Under the pieces are notes generated by a model that ran no database searches, was not told the DNA's origin, and saw nothing but the letters and a program-made list of their open reading frames with translations. The translations under genes were made by a program, and so were the position numbers. A stretch of 64,000 nt of DNA. It comes from Litomosoides sigmodontis. Taxonomy: Eukaryota > Nematoda > Chromadorea > Rhabditida > Onchocercidae. Shown piece after piece: positions 1 to 12,000 of this stretch (position 1 is the first letter of the stretch; each line of letters starts with the position of its first letter). The stretch is from the NCBI GenBank assembly GCA_963070105.1, contig OY718803.1, positions 10,299,327 to 10,363,326 of the forward strand, given 5' to 3'.

Positions 1-3000
1 ATAGTGGACGTTCTGACGAACCAGTGACAAAGGTTGTTGAGATACCTACCGAAATACCAGTTGAGGAAGAAGCAGTGGAAGGAAAGCCCACAGTTACAGC
101 AAGAATATTCACCGGGTTGTTCAAGAAGGAAGAGCTACCTTCAGCTTACCCATCTACAGAAGCTTATGAAGGTCCTGTTGAAGCGATACATCGTTCACCG
201 GATGTGGAAACTGAACCTATCGGAGAACAAGTGACGCTCTATCACAGTGGTCGTTCAGATGAATTTGTACCAAGTGAAGAGAAGAAACCATCTGTAGAAG
301 TGTTTACTGGTGCTGCACAAGCATTGGGCGAGAGAATAACTGGTATTTTCAAAAGAGGTCCTGCCGAGCTGGATTACCCGACAACTGAAGCTTATGATGG
401 ACCATTAGCTTCAACGAGTCCTGTATCCGATGTGGAAAAAGAACCATTGCAAGATCATGTTAGCGTCTATCATAGTGGACGTTCTGACGAACCGGTGGCA
501 AAGGTTGCTGAAATACCAGTTGAAGAAGGAGCAGTGGAAGAAAAGCCAGCGGTTACAGCAAGAATATTCACCGGGTTGTTCAAGAAGGAAGAGCTACCTC
601 CTGCTTACCCATCTACAGAAGCTTATGAAGGTCCTGTTGAAGCGACACATCTTTCACCGGATATGGAAACTGAACCAATCGAAGGACAAGTGACGCTGTA
701 TCACAGTGGTCGTTCAGATGATTATGTACCACCAGGCGTTACTGAAACATTGGGTGAGAGAATAACTGGTATCTTCAAAAGAGCTCCTGCCGAGCTGGAT
801 TACCCGACAACTGAAGCTTATGATGGACCATTAGCTTCAACGAGTCCTGTATCAGATGTGGAAAGAGAACCATTGCAAGATCATGTTAGCGTCTATCATA
901 GTGGACGTTCTGACGAACCAGTGACAAAGGTTGTTGAGATACCTACCGAAATACCAGTCGAGGAAGAAGTAGTGGAAGGAAAGCCCACAGTTACAGCAAG
1001 AATATTCACCGGGTTGTTCAAGAAGGAAGAGCTACCTCCTGCTTACCCATCTACAGAAGCTTATGAAGGTCCTGTTGAAGCGATACATCGTTCACCGGAT
1101 GTGGAAACTGAACCGATCGGAGAACAAGTGACGCTATATCACAGTGGTCGTTCAGATGATTATGTACCACCAGGCGTTACTGGAACATTGGGTGAGAGAA
1201 TAACTGGTATCTTCAAAAGAGCTCCTGCCGAGCTGGATTACCCGACAACTGAAGCTTATGATGGACCATTAGCTTCAACGAGTCCTGTATCAGATGTGGA
1301 AAGAGAACCATTGCAAGATCATGTTAGCGTCTATCATAGTGGACGTTCTGACGAACCAGTGACAAAGGTTGTTGAGATACCTACCGAAATACCAGTTGAG
1401 GAAGAAGCAGTGGAAGGAAAGCCCACAGTTACAGCAAGAATATTCACCGGGTTGTTCAAGAAGGAAGAGCTACCTCCTGCTTACCCATCTACAGAAGCTT
1501 ATGAAGGTCCTGTTGAAGCGATACATCGTTCACCGGATGTGGAAACTGAACCGATCGGAGAACAAGTGACGCTATATCACAGTGGTCGTTCAGATGATTA
1601 TGTACCACCAGGCGTTACTGGAACATTGGGTGAGAGAATAACTGGTATCTTCAAAAGAGCTCCTGCCGAGCTGGATTACCCGACAACTGAAGCTTATGAT
1701 GGACCATTAGCTTCAACGAGTCCTGTATCAGATGTGGAAAGAGAACCATTGCAAGATCATGTTAGCGTCTATCATAGTGGACGTTCTGACGAACCAGTGA
1801 GAAAGGTTGTTGAGATACCTACCGAAATACCAGTTGAGGAAGAAGCAGTGGAAGGAAAGCCCACAGTTACAGCAAGAATATTCACCGGGTTGTTCAAGAA
1901 GGAAGAGCTACCTTCAGCTTACCCATCTACAGAAGCTTATGAAGGTCCTGTTGAAGCGACACATCTTTCACCGGATATGGAAACTGAACCAATCGAAGGA
2001 CAAGTGACGCTGTATCACAGTGGTCGTTCAGATGATTATGTACCACCAGGCGTTACTGAAACATTGGGTGAGAGAATAACTGGTATCTTCAAAAGAGCTC
2101 CTGCCGAGCTGGATTACCCGACAACTGAAGCTTTTGATGGACCATTAGCTTCAACGAGTCCTGTATCAGATGTGGAAAGAGAACCATTGCAAGATCATGT
2201 TAGCGTCTATCATAGTGGACGTTCTGACGAACCAGTGAGAAAGGTTGTTGAGATACCTACCGAAATACCAGTTGAGGAAGAAGCAGTGGAAGGAAAGCCC
2301 ACAGTTACAGCAAGAATATTCACCGGGTTGTTCAAGAAGGAAGAGCTACCTTCAGCTTACCCATCTACAGAAGCTTATGAAGGTCCTGTTGAAGCGATAC
2401 ATCGTTCACCGGATGTGGAAACTGAACCTATCGGAGAACAAGTGACGCTCTATCACAGTGGTCGTTCAGATGAATTTGTACCAAGTGAAGAGAAGAAACC
2501 ATCTGTAGAAGTGTTTACTGGTGCTGCACAAGCATTGGGCGAGAGAATAACTGGTATTTTCAAAAGAGGTCCTGCCGAGCTGGATTACCCGACAACTGAA
2601 GCTTATGATGGACCATTAGCTTCAACGAGTCCTGTATCCGATGTGGAAAAAGAACCATTGCAAGATCATGTTAGCGTCTATCATAGTGGACGTTCTGACG
2701 AACCGGTGGCAAAGGTTGCTGAAATACCAGTTGAAGAAGGAGCAGTGGAAGAAAAGCCAGCGGTTACAGCAAGAATATTCACCGGGTTGTTCAAGAAGGA
2801 AGAGCTACCTCCTGCTTACCCATCTACAGAAGCTTATGAAGGTCCTGTTGAAGCGACACATCTTTCACCGGATATGGAAACTGAACCAATCGAAGGACAA
2901 GTGACGCTGTATCACAGTGGTCGTTCAGATGATTATGTACCACCAGGCGTTACTGAAACATTGGGTGAGAGAATAACTGGTATCTTCAAAAGAGCTCCTG

Positions 3001-6000
3001 CCGAGCTGGATTACCCGACAACTGAAGCTTATGATGGACCATTAGCTTCAACGAGTCCTGTATCAGATGTGGAAAGAGAACCATTGCAAGATCATGTTAG
3101 CGTCTATCATAGTGGACGTTCTGACGAACCAGTGACAAAGGTTGTTGAGATACCTACCGAAATACCAGTTGAGGAAGAAGCAGTGGAAGGAAAGCCCACA
3201 GTTACAGCAAGAATATTCACCGGGTTGTTCAAGAAGGAAGAGCTACCTTCAGCTTACCCATCTACAGAAGCTTATGAAGGTCCTGTTGAAGCGATACATC
3301 GTTCACCGGATGTGGAAACTGAACCTATCGGAGAACAAGTGACGCTCTATCACAGTGGTCGTTCAGATGAATTTGTACCAAGTGAAGAGAAGAAACCATC
3401 TGTAGAAGTGTTTACTGGTGCTGCACAAGCATTGGGCGAGAGAATAACTGGTATTTTCAAAAGAGGTCCTGCCGAGCTGGATTACCCGACAACTGAAGCT
3501 TATGATGGACCATTAGCTTCAACGAGTCCTGTATCCGATGTGGAAAAAGAACCATTGCAAGATCATGTTAGCGTCTATCATAGTGGACGTTCTGACGAAC
3601 CGGTGGCAAAGGTTGCTGAAATACCAGTTGAAGAAGGAGCAGTGGAAGAAAAGCCAGCGGTTACAGCAAGAATATTCACCGGGTTGTTCAAGAAGGAAGA
3701 GCTACCTCCTGCTTACCCATCTACAGAAGCTTATGAAGGTCCTGTTGAAGCGACACATCTTTCACCGGATATGGAAACTGAACCAATCGAAGGACAAGTG
3801 ACGCTGTATCACAGTGGTCGTTCAGATGATTATGTACCACCAGGCGTTACTGAAACATTGGGTGAGAGAATAACTGGTATCTTCAAAAGAGCTCCTGCCG
3901 AGCTGGATTACCCGACAACTGAAGCTTATGATGGACCATTAGCTTCAACGAGTCCTGTATCAGATGTGGAAAGAGAACCATTGCAAGATCATGTTAGCGT
4001 CTATCATAGTGGACGTTCTGACGAACCAGTGACAAAGGTTGTTGAGATACCTACCGAAATACCAGTTGAGGAAGAAGCAGTGGAAGGAAAGCCCACAGTT
4101 ACAGCAAGAATATTCACCGGGTTGTTCAAGAAGGAAGAGCTACCTTCAGCTTACCCATCTACAGAAGCTTATGAAGGTCCTGTTGAAGCGATACATCGTT
4201 CACCGGATGTGGAAACTGAACCTATCGGAGAACAAGTGACGCTCTATCACAGTGGTCGTTCAGATGAATTTGTACCAAGTGAAGAGAAGAAACCATCTGT
4301 AGAAGTGTTTACTGGTGCTGCACAAGCATTGGGCGAGAGAATAACTGGTATTTTCAAAAGAGGTCCTGCCGAGCTGGATTACCCGACAACTGAAGCTTAT
4401 GATGGACCATTAGCTTCAACGAGTCCTGTATCCGATGTGGAAAAAGAACCATTGCAAGATCATGTTAGCGTCTATCATAGTGGACGTTCTGACGAACCGG
4501 TGGCAAAGGTTGCTGAAATACCAGTTGAAGAAGGAGCAGTGGAAGAAAAGCCAGCGGTTACAGCAAGAATATTCACCGGGTTGTTCAAGAAGGAAGAGCT
4601 ACCTCCTGCTTACCCATCTACAGAAGCTTATGAAGGTCCTGTTGAAGCGACACATCTTTCACCGGATATGGAAACTGAACCAATCGAAGGACAAGTGACG
4701 CTGTATCACAGTGGTCGTTCAGATGATTATGTACCACCAGGCGTTACTGAAACATTGGGTGAGAGAATAACTGGTATCTTCAAAAGAGCTCCTGCCGAGC
4801 TGGATTACCCGACAACTGAAGCTTATGATGGACCATTAGCTTCAACGAGTCCTGTATCAGATGTGGAAAGAGAACCATTGCAAGATCATGTTAGCGTCTA
4901 TCATAGTGGACGTTCTGACGAACCAGTGACAAAGGTTGTTGAGATACCTACCGAAATACCAGTTGAGGAAGAAGCAGTGGAAGGAAAGCCCACAGTTACA
5001 GCAAGAATATTCACCGGGTTGTTCAAGAAGGAAGAGCTACCTTCAGCTTACCCATCTACAGAAGCTTATGAAGGTCCTGTTGAAGCGATACATCGTTCAC
5101 CGGATGTGGAAACTGAACCTATCGGAGAACAAGTGACGCTCTATCACAGTGGTCGTTCAGATGAATTTGTACCAAGTGAAGAGAAGAAACCATCTGTAGA
5201 AGTGTTTACTGGTGCTGCACAAGCATTGGGCGAGAGAATAACTGGTATTTTCAAAAGAGGTCCTGCCGAGCTGGATTACCCGACAACTGAAGCTTATGAT
5301 GGACCATTAGCTTCAACGAGTCCTGTATCCGATGTGGAAAAAGAACCATTGCAAGATCATGTTAGCGTCTATCATAGTGGACGTTCTGACGAACCGGTGG
5401 CAAAGGTTGCTGAAATACCAGTTGAAGAAGGAGCAGTGGAAGAAAAGCCAGCGGTTACAGCAAGAATATTCACCGGGTTGTTCAAGAAGGAAGAGCTACC
5501 TCCTGCTTACCCATCTACAGAAGCTTATGAAGGTCCTGTTGAAGCGACACATCTTTCACCGGATATGGAAACTGAACCAATCGAAGGACAAGTGACGCTG
5601 TATCACAGTGGTCGTTCAGATGATTATGTACCACCAGGCGTTACTGAAACATTGGGTGAGAGAATAACTGGTATCTTCAAAAGAGCTCCTGCCGAGCTGG
5701 ATTACCCGACAACTGAAGCTTATGATGGACCATTAGCTTCAACGAGTCCTGTATCAGATGTGGAAAGAGAACCATTGCAAGATCATGTTAGCGTCTATCA
5801 TAGTGGACGTTCTGACGAACCAGTGACAAAGGTTGTTGAGATACCTACCGAAATACCAGTTGAGGAAGAAGCAGTGGAAGGAAAGCCCACAGTTACAGCA
5901 AGAATATTCACCGGGTTGTTCAAGAAGGAAGAGCTACCTTCAGCTTACCCATCTACAGAAGCTTATGAAGGTCCTGTTGAAGCGATACATCGTTCACCGG

Positions 6001-9000
6001 ATGTGGAAACTGAACCTATCGGAGAACAAGTGACGCTCTATCACAGTGGTCGTTCAGATGAATTTGTACCAAGTGAAGAGAAGAAACCATCTGTAGAAGT
6101 GTTTACTGGTGCTGCACAAGCATTGGGCGAGAGAATAACTGGTATTTTCAAAAGAGGTCCTGCCGAGCTGGATTACCCGACAACTGAAGCTTATGATGGA
6201 CCATTAGCTTCAACGAGTCCTGTATCCGATGTGGAAAAAGAACCATTGCAAGATCATGTTAGCGTCTATCATAGTGGACGTTCTGACGAACCGGTGGCAA
6301 AGGTTGCTGAAATACCAGTTGAAGAAGGAGCAGTGGAAGAAAAGCCAGCGGTTACAGCAAGAATATTCACCGGGTTGTTCAAGAAGGAAGAGCTACCTCC
6401 TGCTTACCCATCTACAGAAGCTTATGAAGGTCCTGTTGAAGCGATACATCGTTCACCGGATGTGGAAACTGAACCGATCGGAGAACAAGTGACGCTATAT
6501 CACAGTGGTCGTTCAGATGATTATGTACCACCAGGCGTTACTGGAACATTGGGTGAGAGAATAACTGGTATCTTCAAAAGAGCTCCTGCCGAGCTGGATT
6601 ACCCGACAACTGAAGCTTATGATGGACCATTAGCTTCAACGAGTCCTGTATCAGATGTGGAAAGAGAACCATTGCAAGATCATGTTAGCGTCTATCATAG
6701 TGGACGTTCTGACGAACCAGTGACAAAGGTTGTTGAGATACCTACCGAAATACCAGTTGAGGAAGAAGCAGTGGAAGGAAAGCCCACAGTTACAGCAAGA
6801 ATATTCACCGGGTTGTTCAAGAAGGAAGAGCTACCTCCTGCTTACCCATCTACAGAAGCTTATGAAGGTCCTGTTGAAGCGATACATCGTTCACCGGATG
6901 TGGAAACTGAACCGATCGGAGAACAAGTGACGCTATATCACAGTGGTCGTTCAGATGATTATGTACCACCAGGCGTTACTGGAACATTGGGTGAGAGAAT
7001 AACTGGTATCTTCAAAAGAGCTCCTGCCGAGCTGGATTACCCGACAACTGAAGCTTATGATGGACCATTAGCTTCAACGAGTCCTGTATCAGATGTGGAA
7101 AGAGAACCATTGCAAGATCATGTTAGCGTCTATCATAGTGGACGTTCTGACGAACCAGTGACAAAGGTTGTTGAGATACCTACCGAAATACCAGTCGAGG
7201 AAGAAGTAGTGGAAGGAAAGCCCACAGTTACAGCAAGAATATTCACCGGGTTGTTCAAGAAGGAAGAGCTACCTCCTGCTTACCCATCTACAGAAGCTTA
7301 TGAAGGTCCTGTTGAAGCGATACATCGTTCACCGGATGTGGAAACTGAACCGATCGGAGAACAAGTGACGCTATATCACAGTGGTCGTTCAGATGATTAT
7401 GTACCACCAGGCGTTACTGGAACATTGGGTGAGAGAATAACTGGTATCTTCAAAAGAGCTCCTGCCGAGCTGGATTACCCGACAACTGAAGCTTATGATG
7501 GACCATTAGCTTCAACGAGTCCTGTATCAGATGTGGAAAGAGAACCATTGCAAGATCATGTTAGCGTCTATCATAGTGGACGTTCTGACGAACCAGTGAC
7601 AAAGGTTGTTGAGATACCTACCGAAATACCAGTTGAGGAAGAAGCAGTGGAAGGAAAGCCCACAGTTACAGCAAGAATATTCACCGGGTTGTTCAAGAAG
7701 GAAGAGCTACCTCCTGCTTACCCATCTACAGAAGCTTATGAAGGTCCTGTTGAAGCGATACATCGTTCACCGGATGTGGAAACTGAACCGATCGGAGAAC
7801 AAGTGACGCTATATCACAGTGGTCGTTCAGATGATTATGTACCACCAGGCGTTACTGGAACATTGGGTGAGAGAATAACTGGTATCTTCAAAAGAGCTCC
7901 TGCCGAGCTGGATTACCCGACAACTGAAGCTTATGATGGACCATTAGCTTCAACGAGTCCTGTATCAGATGTGGAAAGAGAACCATTGCAAGATCATGTT
8001 AGCGTCTATCATAGTGGACGTTCTGACGAACCAGTGACAAAGGTTGTTGAGATACCTACCGAAATACCAGTCGAGGAAGAAGTAGTGGAAGGAAAGCCCA
8101 CAGTTACAGCAAGAATATTCACCGGGTTGTTCAAGAAGGAAGAGCTACCTCCTGCTTACCCATCTACAGAAGCTTATGAAGGTCCTGTTGAAGCGATACA
8201 TCGTTCACCGGATGTGGAAACTGAACCGATCGGAGAACAAGTGACGCTATATCACAGTGGTCGTTCAGATGATTATGTACCACCAGGCGTTACTGGAACA
8301 TTGGGTGAGAGAATAACTGGTATCTTCAAAAGAGCTCCTGCCGAGCTGGATTACCCGACAACTGAAGCTTATGATGGACCATTAGCTTCAACGAGTCCTG
8401 TATCAGATGTGGAAAGAGAACCATTGCAAGATCATGTTAGCGTCTATCATAGTGGACGTTCTGACGAACCAGTGACAAAGGTTGTTGAGATACCTACCGA
8501 AATACCAGTTGAGGAAGAAGCAGTGGAAGGAAAGCCCACAGTTACAGCAAGAATATTCACCGGGTTGTTCAAGAAGGAAGAGCTACCTCCTGCTTACCCA
8601 TCTACAGAAGCTTATGAAGGTCCTGTTGAAGCGATACATCGTTCACCGGATGTGGAAACTGAACCTATCGGAGAACAAGTGACGCTCTATCACAGTGGTC
8701 GTTCAGATGATTATGTACCACCAGGCGTTACTGGAACATTGGGTGAGAGAATAACTGGTATCTTCAAAAGAGCTCCTGCCGAGCTGGATTACCCGACAAC
8801 TGAAGCTTATGATGGACCATTAGTTTCAACGAGTCCTGTATCAGATGTGGAAAGAGAACCATTGCAAGATCATGTTAGCGTCTATCATAGTGGACGTTCT
8901 GACGAACCAGTGACAAAGGTTGTTGAGATACCTACCGAAATACCAGTCGAGGAAGAAGTAGTGGAAGGAAAGCCCACAGTTACAGCAAGAATATTCACCG

Positions 9001-12000
9001 GGTTGTTCAAGAAGGAAGAGCTACCTCCTGCTTACCCATCTACAGAAGCTTATGAAGGTCCTGTTGAAGCGATACATCGTTCACCGGATGTGGAAACTGA
9101 ACCGATCGGAGAACAAGTGACGCTATATCACAGTGGTCGTTCAGATGATTATGTACCACCAGGCGTTACTGGAACATTGGGTGAGAGAATAACTGGTATC
9201 TTCAAAAGAGCTCCTGCCGAGCTGGATTACCCGACAACTGAAGCTTATGATGGACCATTAGTTTCAACGAGTCCTGTATCAGATGTGGAAAGAGAACCAT
9301 TGCAAGATCATGTTAGCGTCTATCATAGTGGACGTTCTGACGAACCAGTGACAAAGGTTGTTGAGATACCTACCGAAATACCAGTCGAGGAAGAAGTAGT
9401 GGAAGGAAAGCCCACAGTTACAGCAAGAATATTCACCGGGTTGTTCAAGAAGGAAGAGCTACCTCCTGCTTACCCATCTACAGAAGCTTATGAAGGTCCT
9501 GTTGAAGCGATACATCGTTCACCGGATGTGGAAACTGAACCGATCGGAGAACAAGTGACGCTATATCACAGTGGTCGTTCAGATGATTATGTACCACCAG
9601 GCGTTACTGGAACATTGGGTGAGAGAATAACTGGTATCTTCAAAAGAGCTCCTGCCGAGCTGGATTACCCGACAACTGAAGCTTATGATGGACCATTAGC
9701 TTCAACGAGTCCTGTATCAGATGTGGAAAGAGAACCATTGCAAGATCATGTTAGCGTCTATCATAGTGGACGTTCTGACGAACCAGTGACAAAGGTTGTT
9801 GAGATACCTACCGAAATACCAGTTGAGGAAGAAGCAGTGGAAGGAAAGCCCACAGTTACAGCAAGAATATTCACCGGGTTGTTCAAGAAGGAAGAGCTAC
9901 CTCCTGCTTACCCATCTACAGAAGCTTATGAAGGTCCTGTTGAAGCGATACATCGTTCACCGGATGTGGAAACTGAACCGATCGGAGAACAAGTGACGCT
10001 ATATCACAGTGGTCGTTCAGATGATTATGTACCACCAGGCGTTACTGGAACATTGGGTGAGAGAATAACTGGTATCTTCAAAAGAGCTCCTGCCGAGCTG
10101 GATTACCCGACAACTGAAGCTTATGATGGACCATTAGCTTCAACGAGTCCTGTATCAGATGTGGAAAGAGAACCATTGCAAGATCATGTTAGCGTCTATC
10201 ATAGTGGACGTTCTGACGAACCAGTGACAAAGGTTGTTGAGATACCTACCGAAATACCAGTCGAGGAAGAAGTAGTGGAAGGAAAGCCCACAGTTACAGC
10301 AAGAATATTCACCGGGTTGTTCAAGAAGGAAGAGCTACCTCCTGCTTACCCATCTACAGAAGCTTATGAAGGTCCTGTTGAAGCGATACATCGTTCACCG
10401 GATGTGGAAACTGAACCGATCGGAGAACAAGTGACGCTATATCACAGTGGTCGTTCAGATGATTATGTACCACCAGGCGTTACTGGAACATTGGGTGAGA
10501 GAATAACTGGTATCTTCAAAAGAGCTCCTGCCGAGCTGGATTACCCGACAACTGAAGCTTATGATGGACCATTAGCTTCAACGAGTCCTGTATCAGATGT
10601 GGAAAGAGAACCATTGCAAGATCATGTTAGCGTCTATCATAGTGGACGTTCTGACGAACCAGTGACAAAGGTTGTTGAGATACCTACCGAAATACCAGTT
10701 GAGGAAGAAGCAGTGGAAGGAAAGCCCACAGTTACAGCAAGAATATTCACCGGGTTGTTCAAGAAGGAAGAGCTACCTCCTGCTTACCCATCTACAGAAG
10801 CTTATGAAGGTCCTGTTGAAGCGATACATCGTTCACCGGATGTGGAAACTGAACCGATCGGAGAACAAGTGACGCTATATCACAGTGGTCGTTCAGATGA
10901 TTATGTACCACCAGGCGTTACTGAAACATTGGGTGAGAGAATAACTGGTATCTTCAAAAGAGCTCCTGCCGAGCTGGATTACCCGACAACTGAAGCTTAT
11001 GATGGGCCATTAGTTTCAACGAGTCCTGTATCAGATGTGGTAAGCGAACCGTTGCATAGGCATGTTAGCGTCTATCACAGTGGACGCTCTGACGGACTGT
11101 TTGTCGACCTTTTCGTAATCGGTCGTGTTGATTTGAACTATCCAGCACCTGTCCCATATGATGGACCTCTTTTTTCAACGAGCCCTCTATCTGAGGTGGA
11201 TGATCAATCCTTGCGAAGGTGTGTAAGCGTGTATCACAGTGGTCGTTCTGACGAACCGTTGACGGAAGTTGGAATACCTTCAGAAATGCCGGTTGATGAT
11301 GTTGCAGCGGAGGGAAAGGTAGCAGTTGCATCAAAGTTGTGCGGCGGATTGTTCAGAAAGAATGATTTATTTTTGGATTACCCTGCAATGAAAGCATATG
11401 AAGGCTCTGTTGATGCCATGTTTTTGATGCCGGATGTGGACAGTGAGCCAATCGAGGACCATGTTACTGTGTATCACAGTGGTCGATCAGATGAATTGGA
11501 AGTGATAGAGAAGAGATCAGTGGTGGACGTAGGTGATGTGGATGCTGCTAAAGCATTTAAAGCAGGGGTGTCTGTTGGAGTAGCTCCAGTGCATTTGGGT
11601 TATCCATTGGCTGGTGCATATGATGGGCCCTTAGCTTTAACATGTCCAGTATCAGATGTAGTTGGCGAACCATTGCAGGATCATGTTAGCGTCTATCACA
11701 GTGGACGATCTGACGCACCGTTTAGTGATCTCTACAAGATAGGTCGTGTTGATTTGGATTATCCGGCACCTGTCCCCTATGATGGACCTGTTTTTTCTAT
11801 GAGACCTGTATCTGACTTGAAAGATGAACCGTTACGAAAGTATGTAAGCGTGTATCACAGTGGCCGTTCTGACGAACCAACTGCCAGTTTGTTGAAAATG
11901 CGTCATGCTCATTTGGGTTACCCATTGGCTGGCTTTTATGATGCACCAGTTACAGCAACATCTCCGATATCTGATGTGGATGAAAAACCGTTACGGGAGC

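Larger units (their letters stand above)
1..11099 (+). repeat. Homogenised in-frame tandem array, 25 units of 426-471 bp
   Basis: Units start at GTG (A/G)(C/G)A AAG GTT with spacing 471 (type A), 426 (type B) or 438 (type C), all multiples of three. Order from 24: A-B, C, C, C, then five A-B dyads (2235-6719), then ten C units (6720-11099). Every unit holds two modules ending in YHSGRSD. Type A has an 11-residue longer linker (EFVPSEEKK in place of DYVPP) and type B has a shorter lead-in (VAKVAEIPVEEG). Copies of one type differ by few or no bases, showing recent unequal exchange or gene conversion. Copy number in an assembly of such an array is uncertain. Confidence 0.95.

Noticed and set aside
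34..10872. Regularly spaced 66- and 87-codon plus-strand ORFs (MLRYLPKYQL..., MWKKNHCKIM...)
   Set aside because: They are the second frame of the coding tandem repeat and recur only because the repeat does.
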